A DNA stretch of 64,000 bases from Sunxiuqinia elliptica (GCF_900113005.1 NZ_FONW01000011.1:1-64000); one strand, 5' to 3'; counted from the stretch's first letter, positions 7,539-16,773 are shown. Translations and numbers: made by a program. The notes: a model not told the origin generated them from the sequence alone.

Positions 7539-8660
7539 TTACTTTGTGACTTCTTGCCGACGATAGAAATGCTTGGAGTCGCCCCATTCGCCATAGCCAA
7601 TCTCACTTCCGGCCAGTTCAATACGTGCTTCCAGGCAATTGCGACACAAGGCAGCATCTTCATCCAAACAAGGCTTGTCCTCATACAATTGATACTCTTT
7701 CCGGAAATCACAAGGCGTTAAATTCGGCATAATCACGTTGGCACCAATCTTCAGAGCTTTTTCCCGCCCAACAGGATCAATGGCTTGCAAAGCCGTTGCC
7801 GCTGCAATATTTATGTCTGGCATGAGCAATCGCAGGCTGGCCACCATCTTCAAGGCCAAATCAAAACGTTCTTGCTTCGTTTTTAGCTGAGACCGATAGG
7901 CGTATAAGGGAGTATCTTCGTGCTCAATATAGGGGCCCATCCCCACCATATCCACATCCAGCTTTTTCAAAAACAATAAATCTTCTGCCAAATCTTCATC
8001 GGTTTGAAATGGCAGTCCAATCATCACTCCTGTTCCCACTTGGTAGCCACACTCTTTCAATAACTTCAAGCAATCCTGCCGCTTTTCATAGGCATGCAGG
8101 TCATTTTGGGGATGAATTTTATGATACAGGTCTGGAGTCGAACTTTCAATGCGCAACAAATAACGATGTGCCCCACTTTCGAACCAACGTTGGTATGTTT
8201 CTTTGGTTTGTTCGCCACAGGAAAGCGTAATGCCCAACTCCTTATTCGACATTTTCTTGATGGCTTGCAGCAAGCGGTCAACCCGCTTCACAAAAGCTGG
8301 CGACGAGAGCTCTCCCGACTGAAGAACCACTGAGCCAAAACGATTTTCCCAGGCAAAACGGCAAGCTCCCAGAATTTCATCATCGGTAGCTTCATAACGC
8401 AGCACCTTCTCATTGCTCTTTCGAATACCGCAATACAGGCAATCCTTCGCACAAATATTGGAGAACTCGACCAAGCCGCGAAAGAAAACCTTTTTCCCAA
8501 CCGTTGCTACCTTGCGAGCCTGTGCCGCTTCAAAAAGTAACTGACGCTCCTCCCTTTCTGCCTGCAACAGACAAACTAAATCCGCTTTTGAGAATTCCGT
8601 TTGAGCCAGTATTTCCTTTATTTTTTTCACCTTACGAAGATAATTATTTTGCACGTTCAA
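7539..8660 (-). CDS. hydE: [FeFe]-hydrogenase maturase HydE (radical SAM)
   Basis: This radical-SAM enzyme has the CX3CX2C cluster motif at Cys70, Cys74 and Cys77 (NICAKDCLYCG), with the typical HydE/BioB-like barrel (CGEQTKETY; GTGVMIGLPFQTDEDLAEDL). A second cysteine set near the C-terminus (PCLDEDAALCRNC) may hold the auxiliary cluster seen in some HydE proteins. HydE supplies part of the dithiolate ligand of the H-cluster. Neither hydF, hydG nor a hydrogenase gene is nearby, so partners must be elsewhere or this is an orphan HydE-like enzyme. Its start MNVQNNYLRK is the first in frame. Confidence 0.88.
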   Translation of the reverse strand: MNVQNNYLRKVKKIKEILAQTEFSKADLVCLLQAEREERQLLFEAAQARKVATVGKKVFFRGLVEFSNICAKDCLYCGIRKSNEKVLRYEATDDEILGACRFAWENRFGSVVLQSGELSSPAFVKRVDRLLQAIKKMSNKELGITLSCGEQTKETYQRWFESGAHRYLLRIESSTPDLYHKIHPQNDLHAYEKRQDCLKLLKECGYQVGTGVMIGLPFQTDEDLAEDLLFLKKLDVDMVGMGPYIEHEDTPLYAYRSQLKTKQERFDLALKMVASLRLLMPDINIAAATALQAIDPVGREKALKIGANVIMPNLTPCDFRKEYQLYEDKPCLDEDAALCRNCLEARIELAGSEIGYGEWGDSKHFYRRQEVTK

Positions 8661-8914
8661 ACACTATATGGGAAAAGGCTACAAAGAATAATACAAACGC
8701 CTGATATTTCTTCCACACTAAAATTCATACGGCACAAAATCGACTACAGATCAGAACACTAAGATTCACATAAGTCTCAAGACAAACACAATAATCACTA
8801 CTTTTCCCCTCTCTAAATCGAACAAAACGAATCCATTGAAATAAAGACTTTTTTGTACCTTTCCTGCCTAAAAGCAGCGAACAGCAATCGCTATTTAGAT
8901 CAAAAATTTATACG

Positions 8915-9484
8915 ATGAAACGATTATTGACCTATTTCATGCAAGGCCTGGTGCTTGTTGCTCCCATTGCCATCACGGCTTACATTGTCTTCTTGATTTT
9001 TGACTTTATTGATGGGCTTTTGCGCAATCAGCTCGATGATTGGTTTGGCTACAACATTCCGGGACTAGGCTTGGTCATTATTTTCCTGCTTTTAACTGTT
9101 CTGGGGTTTATCGGACAATTTATTGTAGCAAGCCCAATTAAAGCGCTTGGTGAGCGTTTACTGAAAAAAGCCCCGCTGTTAAAAGTGGTATACAGTTCGT
9201 TGGTTGATCTCTTCTCCGCTTTTGTCGGGAAAGAGAAAAAATTCAATCAGCCGGTTCTGGTCAAAATCAACAAGGAAAATAACTTGTGGAAGATTGGCTT
9301 CATCACGCAAAAAAGCATGACAGAGATTGGAATGGAAGGGCTCGTTGCGGTTTACTTTCCACATTCCTATAACTTCTCGGGCGAACTGTTTATGGTGGAC
9401 TCCAACGCTGTTCAACCGCTCGATATGCCGCCTTCCGAAGCGATGAAATTTGTTGTTTCGGGCGGCGTCACCAGAGTCAACTAA
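8915..9484 (+). CDS. DUF502 family membrane protein
   Basis: The 189-aa protein has two N-terminal membrane helices (about residues 8-30 and 50-72) and a C-terminal soluble part with GFITQ, VAVYFPHSYNFSGE and VSGGV, as in DUF502 proteins. The biochemical role is unknown. It is a single gene with 250-bp spacers on both sides in which I see no other gene. TACCTTTC at about 8856 is one base from the Bacteroidota -7 consensus. Confidence 0.85.
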   Translation: MKRLLTYFMQGLVLVAPIAITAYIVFLIFDFIDGLLRNQLDDWFGYNIPGLGLVIIFLLLTVLGFIGQFIVASPIKALGERLLKKAPLLKVVYSSLVDLFSAFVGKEKKFNQPVLVKINKENNLWKIGFITQKSMTEIGMEGLVAVYFPHSYNFSGELFMVDSNAVQPLDMPPSEAMKFVVSGGVTRVN

Positions 9485-9761
9485 GTTGTTTGTAGACTGA
9501 TTCCAAGATCTTCCAAACTCCCACGAATCAGCGACCGAACCGATATCGAATAAATCATGATGTCCTTGGCTATTCAATTGAATCGCTGAGTTTGATTTTT
9601 AAATCGTATAACCTTCAACACACTTTGACAGTTAAAAATCGATGGTTCACCGAAAAAATCCCCGATAAACTCTCATTTTTTTTAATTTCGTAGGCGTTAT
9701 GAATCATAAAAATTGCATTCACCAGTGCAACTCCTAATTTCAAAAATCAAAAACTCAATTC

Positions 9762-10688
9762 ATGGAACTTATCAAAGCGACCAATGTTGTCAAGGATTAC
9801 GCCGGACATCGGGCCTTGGACGAGGTTAGTCTTGCTGTTAAAGAGCAAAGCATTTTTGGACTACTCGGGCCAAATGGAGCCGGAAAAACAACACTGATCC
9901 GAATTATTAACCAAATAACAGCCCCCGACCAAGGCGAGATTCAGTTATTTGGCAGACGCTTGAAACCAGAGGATATTCATCAAATTGGTTACCTCCCCGA
10001 AGAACGCGGCCTGTACAAAAAAATGAAGGTTGGCGAGCAGGCTTTATACCTGGCCCAATTAAAAGGAATGAGTCGTCATGATGCGCTAAAAGGGCTAAAG
10101 CATTGGTTTGAAAAGTTTGAGATTCAACCTTGGTGGAATAAAAAAATTGAAGAGTTGTCTAAAGGAATGCAGCAAAAGATTCAGTTTGTGACCACCGTTG
10201 TTCACCAACCGAAATTGTTGATTTTTGACGAACCCTTCAGTGGCTTTGATCCCATCAACGCCAATCTGTTGAAAAACGAAATTCTTCAGTTGAAAGAAAA
10301 TGGGGCAACCATCATTTTTTCAACCCACAACATGGCTTCGGTTGAAGAGGTTTGTGACCACATTGCCTTGATTAACCGGTCGAAGAAAATATTGGATGGT
10401 CCCATTGACACCATCAAAGAGCAATACAAAAACGATATTTTTGAGGTAGAAACCACGGCTCAGCACGATGTAACCCATCATTTTAGCCGAAATGGATTTA
10501 AGCTGATTGAATACGAACTTCAGGGAAGTATTCAACGAGTTAAATTTCAAATGGAACATCAAATGCCTTCCAATGAGCTGATCAAAAACCTGATCGAAAA
10601 AATGGAAATCCGTTCATTCCGCGAAGTGATTCCATCCATGAATGAAGTATTTATTCAAGTCGTTGAACAAGCCAACCCTAAAAAATAA
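9762..10688 (+). CDS. ABC transporter ATP-binding protein (NatA-like)
   Basis: The 308-aa ATPase has Walker A GPNGAGKTT (36-44), signature LSKGM, Walker B LLIFDEPFSGFDP and the switch His in STHN. The C-terminal ~80 residues after the ATPase core match the DUF4162 extension of NatA-type exporters. It is paired with the permease that begins 4 nt after its stop, so the two form one exporter. The cargo is unknown; NatAB relatives export Na+ or amphiphilic compounds. Confidence 0.9.
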   Translation: MELIKATNVVKDYAGHRALDEVSLAVKEQSIFGLLGPNGAGKTTLIRIINQITAPDQGEIQLFGRRLKPEDIHQIGYLPEERGLYKKMKVGEQALYLAQLKGMSRHDALKGLKHWFEKFEIQPWWNKKIEELSKGMQQKIQFVTTVVHQPKLLIFDEPFSGFDPINANLLKNEILQLKENGATIIFSTHNMASVEEVCDHIALINRSKKILDGPIDTIKEQYKNDIFEVETTAQHDVTHHFSRNGFKLIEYELQGSIQRVKFQMEHQMPSNELIKNLIEKMEIRSFREVIPSMNEVFIQVVEQANPKK

Positions 10689-10692
10689 GCCC

Positions 10693-12015
10693 ATGAACAA
10701 GTCACTGTTAATCTTAAAAAGAGAGTACTTAACCCGGGTACGAAAAAAATCATTCATTATCCTGACCCTTTTGGTTCCGTTTCTGTTTGCCGGCTTTACC
10801 GTTTTACCCGCTTGGTTGGCTATGCAAGACGATGAGGAACAGCGAACCATCGGTGTTTACGATGCCTCCGACCTTTTCGAAAGTCGATTAACCGATACGG
10901 AATTCACTCATTTCAATTTTATTGACAAAGCTGAGTTTCAAGTGATCGAACAAGATATTAGTACCAGCAGGTTTTATGCTGTTCTGCACGTTCCCGAAGA
11001 TATTTTAACTTCCAACAAAGCACGCTTGCTTTCCGGCAAGCAAGTCACTTTTGATGTTAAAAATATGATTGGAAACAAGCTGGAAGACATCATCGAAAAA
11101 GATAAGAAGGCTGTTGTTATTGAGGAATCCGGGATTCCTGATCTTGAGCAAAAGCTGGCTTCCACACGTACCAACATTCAACTGGAAACCATTAAAATTG
11201 GGCAAACAGGAGAAGCCGTAAAGAGTTCAACCGAGCTGGCAATGGGAGTTGGTTATGCTGCTGGCTTTATCATCTACATGTTTGTCTTTATCTATGGTGC
11301 GATGGTTATGCGCGGCGTGATGGAAGAAAAGTCAAGCCGAATTGTGGAAGTGATCATCTCATCAGTAAAACCAACCCAACTGATGTTTGGGAAAATTGTA
11401 GGGATTGGCTTGGTTGGCCTGACCCAACTGGTCTTCTGGGTTGTTCTGATTTTCCTCATTGCAACAGGGCTCCAGTTTTTTCTGACGCCCGATCAGGCCG
11501 AAATGATTCAACAGTCGCAGGGCATGATGGGACAAGCACCTCAAATTGAACAGAATGCTGTTTTGAATGCCATTGAACTCGTTGGCAACCTTAACATCCC
11601 ATTAATACTAGGCTCCTTCTTGTTTTATTTCCTCGGTGGATTCCTGATGTACTCCTCGTTGATGGGTGCCGTTGGTGCCGCCGTTGACCACGAAGAAGAA
11701 GCCCAACAACTGATGCTTCCGGTTACCATTCCACTGATCTTCTCAATCATCATTTTATTTCCAGTTGTAAAAAACCCCGAAGGTTCGCTGGCATTTTGGG
11801 CTTCCATGTTCCCATTTACCTCTCCGGTAATCATGATGGTTCGTGTTCCTTACGGGCTTCCGATGTGGGAATTGCTCTTATCCATGGGAATTTTAGTCGC
11901 TTCGATTTATGGGACTATTTGGGTTGCCGGTAAAATCTACCGAACTGGTATTCTGATGTATGGAAAGAAAGTTAATTTTAAAGAAATCGTTAAATGGCTT
12001 TTTTATCGCAATTAA
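10693..12015 (+). CDS. ABC transporter permease (NatB-like, ABC-2 family)
   Basis: Start ATG at 10693, 4 nt after the ATPase stop, gives 440 aa. Layout is typical of ABC-2/NatB: one N-terminal helix (~20-40), a ~150-aa extracytoplasmic domain, then five or six helices in the C-terminal half (for example GYAAGFIIYMFVFIYGAMVM). The motif RGVMEEKSSRIVEVIISSVK is strongly conserved in this family. It works with the preceding ATPase as an exporter. The next feature downstream is the cysteine leader of cysK, which has its own regulation. Confidence 0.9.
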   Translation: MNKSLLILKREYLTRVRKKSFIILTLLVPFLFAGFTVLPAWLAMQDDEEQRTIGVYDASDLFESRLTDTEFTHFNFIDKAEFQVIEQDISTSRFYAVLHVPEDILTSNKARLLSGKQVTFDVKNMIGNKLEDIIEKDKKAVVIEESGIPDLEQKLASTRTNIQLETIKIGQTGEAVKSSTELAMGVGYAAGFIIYMFVFIYGAMVMRGVMEEKSSRIVEVIISSVKPTQLMFGKIVGIGLVGLTQLVFWVVLIFLIATGLQFFLTPDQAEMIQQSQGMMGQAPQIEQNAVLNAIELVGNLNIPLILGSFLFYFLGGFLMYSSLMGAVGAAVDHEEEAQQLMLPVTIPLIFSIIILFPVVKNPEGSLAFWASMFPFTSPVIMMVRVPYGLPMWELLLSMGILVASIYGTIWVAGKIYRTGILMYGKKVNFKEIVKWLFYRN

Positions 12016-12091
12016 AATCAGATAAAGTTGTATGATTTTAGATTTTTTTATTTATAATTGTTTCAGATAACGCGAAAGCAATCTAACAAAA

Positions 12092-12163
12092 ATGAAAAAT
12101 ACCTTCTTAAATATGTGTTACTGCTGTTGTATGATTACAACACGGGGAAGGTATGTCGAGTAG
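12092..12163 (+). CDS. cysteine-rich leader peptide of cysK
   Basis: A 23-residue ORF containing four Cys codons in five (12116-12130, TGT TAC TGC TGT TGT) flanked by Met; the centre reads NMCYCCCMITTRG. It is followed by an intrinsic terminator (12193-12224) and then cysK at 12250. This is the classical arrangement of amino-acid leader attenuation: ribosome stalling at Cys codons when Cys-tRNA is scarce lets the gene be read. An equivalent leader precedes osmC at 4062 on the other strand. Confidence 0.78.
   Translation: MKNTFLNMCYCCCMITTRGRYVE
12146..12152 (+). promoter_or_regulatory. candidate antiterminator segment of the cysK leader
   Basis: GGAAGG (12146-12151) is complementary to CCTTCC (12196-12201), the left arm of the attenuator terminator; T12152 can add a G-U pair. 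It starts exactly 15 nt after the last Cys codon and ends 9 nt before the leader stop codon, so a terminating ribosome would mask it while a Cys-stalled one would not. Confidence 0.65.
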
Positions 12164-12192
12164 ATAAGTAAATATATTACAAGAATATGTGC

Positions 12193-12224
12193 AGGCCTTC
12201 CAATCATTTGGGAGGCCTTTTTTT
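12193..12224 (+). terminator. attenuator terminator upstream of cysK
   Basis: AGGCCTTCC (12193-12201) and GGGAGGCCT (12210-12218) form a 9-bp stem with one G-U pair and an 8-nt loop, followed by seven T. It lies 29 nt after the leader ORF stop and 25 nt before the cysK ATG, so it must act on cysK transcription rather than end a preceding gene. Confidence 0.85.
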
Positions 12225-12249
12225 GTATAACCCTTTAAAAACAATTGAT

Positions 12250-13161
12250 ATGAAATTTAACAACATCCTGGAAACCATCGGGAATTCCCCACTGGTTCGA
12301 ATCAACAACCTGTATCCTAAAGGATACGAAGTGTACGTAAAACTGGAAAAAACCAACCCAGGTGGTAGCATCAAAGACCGTATTGCCTTGAAAATGGTTG
12401 AAAAAGCCGAAGCCGATGGGGTTTTAAAACCAGACAGCCTGATTGTGGAGCCAACATCAGGAAACACCGGAATTGGCTTGGCTTTGGTAGCCGCTGTAAA
12501 AAAATACAAACTGATCTTGGTGATGCCAGAATCCATGTCATTGGAGCGCCGTCGTATTTTGACTGCTCATGGAGCCAAGTTGGTGCTTACCCCAAAAGAA
12601 AAGGGCATGAAAGGAGCCATCGAAAAAGCTCAGGAGATTGCTGCTGAGAACCCAAATTCTTGGATTCCATCGCAGTTTGATAATGAAGCCAACATCACTG
12701 CTCACCGCGAACATACCGCTCAAGAAATCCTGACTGATTTTCCTGAAGGCTTTGACTACCTGATTACCGGCGTTGGAACAGGAGGACATATTTCGGGGGT
12801 TAGCGAAGTATTGAAAAAAAGCTTTCCAAACTTGCAAACCCTAGCTGTTGAGCCAGAAGCTTCTCCGGTGATTAGCGGCGGAAATCCAGGGCCTCATCCA
12901 ATTCAAGGGATTGGCGCAGGTTTCATCCCTGAAAACCTAAAAACCAACCTTCTTGATGGCACCGTTCAGGTTAGTAAAGATGAAGCCTTTGAATATGCGC
13001 AAAGAGCTGCCCGCGAAGAAGGTTTGTTTGTTGGAATTTCGTCTGGAGCATCGTTAGCTGCCGTTGCCAAAAAAATAAAAGAGCTGCCTAAAGGCTCGAA
13101 AATTTTGACTTTCTCCTACGATACCGGAGAACGCTACCTCTCTGTTGAAGGTTTGTTTTAA
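12250..13161 (+). CDS. cysK: cysteine synthase A
   Basis: PLP enzyme making L-cysteine from O-acetylserine and sulfide in the cytoplasm. The PLP lysine is Lys42 in [11 protein letters not shown]; the substrate loop is [11 protein letters not shown] (68-78); [10 protein letters not shown] binds the cofactor phosphate. Length (303 aa) is normal. The start ATG at 12250 ([16 protein letters not shown]) is chosen because an upstream in-frame ATG at 12187 lies before and reads through the terminator hairpin. The Cys-leader attenuator directly upstream gives end-product control. A strong terminator follows the gene. Confidence 0.96.
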   Translation: MKFNNILETIGNSPLVRINNLYPKGYEVYVKLEKTNPGGSIKDRIALKMVEKAEADGVLKPDSLIVEPTSGNTGIGLALVAAVKKYKLILVMPESMSLERRRILTAHGAKLVLTPKEKGMKGAIEKAQEIAAENPNSWIPSQFDNEANITAHREHTAQEILTDFPEGFDYLITGVGTGGHISGVSEVLKKSFPNLQTLAVEPEASPVISGGNPGPHPIQGIGAGFIPENLKTNLLDGTVQVSKDEAFEYAQRAAREEGLFVGISSGASLAAVAKKIKELPKGSKILTFSYDTGERYLSVEGLF

Positions 13162-13174
13162 CAAACAGTCAAAG

Positions 13175-13226
13175 AAAAACCACAACAAGTAGTCAGTGTC
13201 CTGATTACGGTTGTGGTTTTCTTTAT
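13175..13226 (+). terminator. intrinsic terminator after cysK
   Basis: AAAACCACAAC (13176-13186) pairs with GTTGTGGTTTT (13210-13220). The intervening GTAGTCAG/CTGATTAC extends the hairpin with one G-U pair, and a T-rich tail follows. It lies 14 nt after the cysK stop. Confidence 0.85.
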
Positions 13227-13343
13227 TTAAAAGGATTCAACTAATCTTTCATTTCCGGAATAAAAATTAAGAAAACCTGCTAAGAAATTTGCTAAAAGAT
13301 CATTAGCTTTACCCAAACGATAAACCAATCCTAATAAAACCTT

Positions 13344-14216
13344 ATGAAAAAGATATCTGTCCTTTTCCTTACTCTTCTTGCGTTTGTTTTAACAACTTAT
13401 TCTCAAGAAAAAATTAATGTTGTTGTTATTGGTGCTCATCCCGACGATTGCGATATTGACGCGGGAGGAACTGCGTTGAAATATGCCCAACTAGGGCATC
13501 GGGTGCTTTTTGTTTCCTTAACCAATGGTGATGCCGGACATCATGAAAAAGGTGGAGGTGCCCTTGCCCGCATTAGACGAGCCGAATCCCAGGAGGCTGG
13601 CAAGCGTTTTGGCGTAAGCTATAAGGTACTTGACAACCACGATGCCGAATTGATGCCTACCTTGGAAAACCGCCACGAAATTATCCGCATCATTCGCGAA
13701 TGGGAAGCAGATATCGTAATCAGTCACCGCCCTTACGATTATCACCCTGATCATCGTAATGCTGCACTTCTGGTCCAGGATGCCGCTTTTTTGGTTGTTG
13801 TTCCCAACGTGGTTTCTGACGTTCCAGCTCTAAAGAAAAACCCGATTTTTTTATACTCGCACGATGGCTTTCAAAAGCCCTCGCCTTTCAAACCGGATAT
13901 TGCGGTGGATATTACTGACGTTTTCGACCAAAAGATTTATGCGATGGCCGCCCACGAATCTCAATTTTTCGAATGGCTTCCCTGGCTTTATGGCACACTG
14001 GATCAAGTTCCTGACACTGACGAGCAACGTGTAAAATGGTTGGCTGGTTTTCGACGCGCCCCCATTGGTGATGAACTTCGTCAATCACTGGTAAAATGGT
14101 ATGGTTCAGAAAAAGGAAAACAAGTGAAGATTGCCGAATCTTTCGAAATTTGCGAATATGGACGTCGCCCTTCCGAAGATGAAATCAGGCGGCTATTCCC
14201 AATGATTGGTAACTAA
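13344..14216 (+). CDS. secreted PIG-L/LmbE family deacetylase
   Basis: The 290-aa protein starts with a signal peptide (MKKISVLFLTLLAFVLTTYS), followed at once by the PIG-L core. The zinc motif AHPDD is at 31-35 and the third ligand lies in HPDHRNA. Family members remove N-acetyl groups from GlcNAc-type sugars. Because it is exported it is unlikely to be the bacillithiol enzyme BshB, which is cytoplasmic; an extracellular glycan substrate is more likely. It is a single gene behind the cysK terminator. Confidence 0.85.
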   Translation: MKKISVLFLTLLAFVLTTYSQEKINVVVIGAHPDDCDIDAGGTALKYAQLGHRVLFVSLTNGDAGHHEKGGGALARIRRAESQEAGKRFGVSYKVLDNHDAELMPTLENRHEIIRIIREWEADIVISHRPYDYHPDHRNAALLVQDAAFLVVVPNVVSDVPALKKNPIFLYSHDGFQKPSPFKPDIAVDITDVFDQKIYAMAAHESQFFEWLPWLYGTLDQVPDTDEQRVKWLAGFRRAPIGDELRQSLVKWYGSEKGKQVKIAESFEICEYGRRPSEDEIRRLFPMIGN

Positions 14217-14478
14217 TGCATTACAGATGAATTGTACGAATCAAGGGCCTTTACAGCAGCAATGTTCCCCTTGGTTCGTATAATTTATTTAGCGCATCAA
14301 AAACAACTTCCCTGCTTAAACTTTCTCGACATAATACACGAACGTTCAATAAAGATCACTCCAATCCCTATTCACTCCAAATCACGATTGGATAAATTCC
14401 CCCTTGACGATCTAAAATCCTGATTTAATTATTTTTCGAGGAAAGTCGTTTTTCGTATACAATACATCAGAATATTTT

Positions 14479-14486
14479 TATTTTTG
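14479..14486 (+). promoter_or_regulatory. Bacteroidota -7 promoter element (TATTTTTG)
   Basis: Exact TAnnTTTG match 20 nt before the MscS-like gene. The rest of the 290-bp spacer before it (14217-14478) holds no other gene that I can support; a 63-codon frame there has no coding character. Confidence 0.45.
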
Positions 14487-14506
14487 CCTGAAACATGTAT
14501 TGATAT

Positions 14507-15067
14507 ATGGAAACTTACAGACTGCAAATTGTTGAGACCATCGTTGTTTTGATCCTGATTATTGCCATTCGGTTTCTAATCAGGCATTCCATTAACAAGA
14601 CGCTCAAGAAGTTTCATTTTTCGCTACAACGACGTCGGTTGACCACCAAAATAATGAACCTGTTTATTATCATCATGGGAATCGTTGCTCTAACAGCTAT
14701 TTGGAGCATCGAAAAACAAAAGCTCATGATCTTTATTTCGTCTGTACTCACCATACTGGGGATCGCTTTTGTGGCGCAATGGTCAATCCTGGCAAACATT
14801 ACTTCTGGACTTATCCTGTTTTTTAATCACCCTATGAAAATTGGGGATCACATTAAAGTACTTGAAAAAGATTTTATAATTGAAGGAAAAATCAATGATA
14901 TCACCTTCTTTTTTGTCCACCTGCTTACTTCGGAAGGGGAACAAATTACCATTCCAAATTCCATTGTGCTACAAAAGAACATTGCAGTGAGTCATCCTGA
15001 AAAAATACCGGACAAAAAAACAAAGCCCGGGACTTCAAAAACTAAAAAGCCCTCAGAAGTCCAATAG
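14507..15067 (+). CDS. small MscS-type mechanosensitive channel protein
   Basis: 186 aa. Two or three membrane helices (about 9-27, 47-65, 70-90) lead into the MscS pore/beta region: AQWSILANITSGLILFF, then HPMKIGDHIKV, and ITIPNSIVLQKNI. The C-terminus is a short Lys/Pro-rich tail, so the large cytoplasmic vestibule of full-length MscS is mostly missing. It probably forms a tension-gated channel in the inner membrane, though such short forms are poorly characterised. Confidence 0.82.
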   Translation: METYRLQIVETIVVLILIIAIRFLIRHSINKTLKKFHFSLQRRRLTTKIMNLFIIIMGIVALTAIWSIEKQKLMIFISSVLTILGIAFVAQWSILANITSGLILFFNHPMKIGDHIKVLEKDFIIEGKINDITFFFVHLLTSEGEQITIPNSIVLQKNIAVSHPEKIPDKKTKPGTSKTKKPSEVQ

Positions 15068-15252
15068 GAGCATTCCTTTTCAGTTTCGTTTTCTAAATGG
15101 GCCCATGACGATTCCGGCATGTACCCCGAAACACAAAACCTGAAAAAACAGATTACACATTAACGACAAGGTTTTGGGTCGCAATTTTACAGTAACAACT
15201 GATTTTTACAACCCAAAGCCTTCTAAATAACAACAGAATAAAGACAAACACT

Positions 15253-16773
15253 ATGCTGCAAAAATTACGACGTTTTAGTTTTTTAGGATGGGTTGAAAAA
15301 GCCGGAAATAAACTCCCTCATCCTGCAACCTTGTTTGCCTTGATGGCCCTGCTAGCCATCCTTTTTTCATGGGTTGCTGCTTTGCTCGACTGGAAGGCTA
15401 TACACCCCGCAACCAACGAAGTAATCCATCCTTTCAACTTACTTTCAAAAGATGGTATTCACCGTATTTTGGAAGATATGGTTACCAACTTCACAAGCTT
15501 TGCCCCGCTGGGAATTGTTTTGGTTGCCATGCTTGGAATTGGAATAGCCGAAAGTTCAGGTTTAATTGGTGCTTTAATTCGTTTACTGGTCATGAAATCG
15601 CCCAAACGCATCATCACCTTTGTGCTGGTGTTGGCCGGCGTGCTTAGTAACACCGCCAGCGATATTGGTTATGTGTTGCTTATTCCTTTGGCCGGTGCCA
15701 TTTTTCATTCCTTTGGTCGCCACCCAATTGCCGGGATGGCCGCTGCTTTTGCCGGAGTTTCCGGTGGATTCAGCGCGAACCTATTGTTAGGAACCATTGA
15801 TCCGCTATTGGCTGGCCTTTCAACAGAGGCAGCCCACATCATAGATGCCGACTACCAGGTACTTCCAACGGCAAACTATTATTTCATGGTTATTTCAACC
15901 ATTATGATTGCAGGGATCGGCACATGGGTTACCGAGCGAATGGTGGTTCCAAGGCTTGGGGCTTATAAAGGTGAAGTTGAAGCAGAAGCCATTCAGCGTT
16001 TAGCTCCCAACGAACGGCGGGGCCTAAAGTTTGCCTTATTGTTTATGGCTGTTTTTACCGGATTAATCCTCATTGGAATTATTCCTGAGAATGGACTACT
16101 CCGCCCAGAAGACGGCAATCTTCTTCACTCTCCGGTTTTACACGCCATCATCGCCTTCCTGTTTCTTGGCGCAGGCGGCATGGGCGTTGCTTACGGCTTT
16201 GGCTGTGGTGCCTATAAAAACGATGCCGATGTGATGAATGGAATGGGAGACTCATTGAAAGGACTTGCCGGCTACATGGTGCTGGTGTTTTTTGCAGCGC
16301 AATTTGTTGCCTATTTCAAGTGGTCTAACTTAGGGGTTATTCTGGCTGTTCAGGGTGCCGATGTGTTGGCTACCTCTCAAATTGGCCCAATCCCACTAAT
16401 GATTCTGTTTATTCTCTTGGCAGCTTCCATCAATATGCTTATGGGAAGTGCTTCAGCCAAGTGGGCTATTCTGGCTCCAGTGTTTATTCCCATGTTTATG
16501 TTGTTGGGATACAGTCCCGAACTTTCACAAGCAATCTACCGGATTGGCGATTCTGTCACCAACATTGTTTCGCCGATGATGAGCTTTTTTGCCCTTATCA
16601 TCGCTTATTTCCAAAAGTATGATCGAGGAGCCGGAATTGGGACAATCATCGCGACGATGCTCCCTTATTCCATTGCCTTCTTTATTGGCTGGACTATCCT
16701 GCTAATCATCTGGTTTAGCTTAGGAATTCCTTTGGGACCAGGAGCAGGCTTGTTCTACGAAATGGGCAACTAG
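15253..16773 (+). CDS. AbgT family transporter
   Basis: The 506-aa inner membrane protein has about eleven helices and matches the AbgT family (GWVEKAGNKLPHP at the N-terminus; VLSNTASDIGYVLLIPL; SGGFSANLLLGTIDPLL; GSASAKWAILAPVF). Known members take up p-aminobenzoyl-glutamate or export sulfonamides. No abgAB hydrolase genes are next to it, so an efflux or free-standing import role is possible. A bidirectional terminator separates it from the convergent sulfatase. Confidence 0.9.
   Translation: MLQKLRRFSFLGWVEKAGNKLPHPATLFALMALLAILFSWVAALLDWKAIHPATNEVIHPFNLLSKDGIHRILEDMVTNFTSFAPLGIVLVAMLGIGIAESSGLIGALIRLLVMKSPKRIITFVLVLAGVLSNTASDIGYVLLIPLAGAIFHSFGRHPIAGMAAAFAGVSGGFSANLLLGTIDPLLAGLSTEAAHIIDADYQVLPTANYYFMVISTIMIAGIGTWVTERMVVPRLGAYKGEVEAEAIQRLAPNERRGLKFALLFMAVFTGLILIGIIPENGLLRPEDGNLLHSPVLHAIIAFLFLGAGGMGVAYGFGCGAYKNDADVMNGMGDSLKGLAGYMVLVFFAAQFVAYFKWSNLGVILAVQGADVLATSQIGPIPLMILFILLAASINMLMGSASAKWAILAPVFIPMFMLLGYSPELSQAIYRIGDSVTNIVSPMMSFFALIIAYFQKYDRGAGIGTIIATMLPYSIAFFIGWTILLIIWFSLGIPLGPGAGLFYEMGN

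Noticed and set aside
14232-14423. 63-codon frame after the PIG-L gene
   Set aside because: No start context, no conserved features and composition like spacer DNA.
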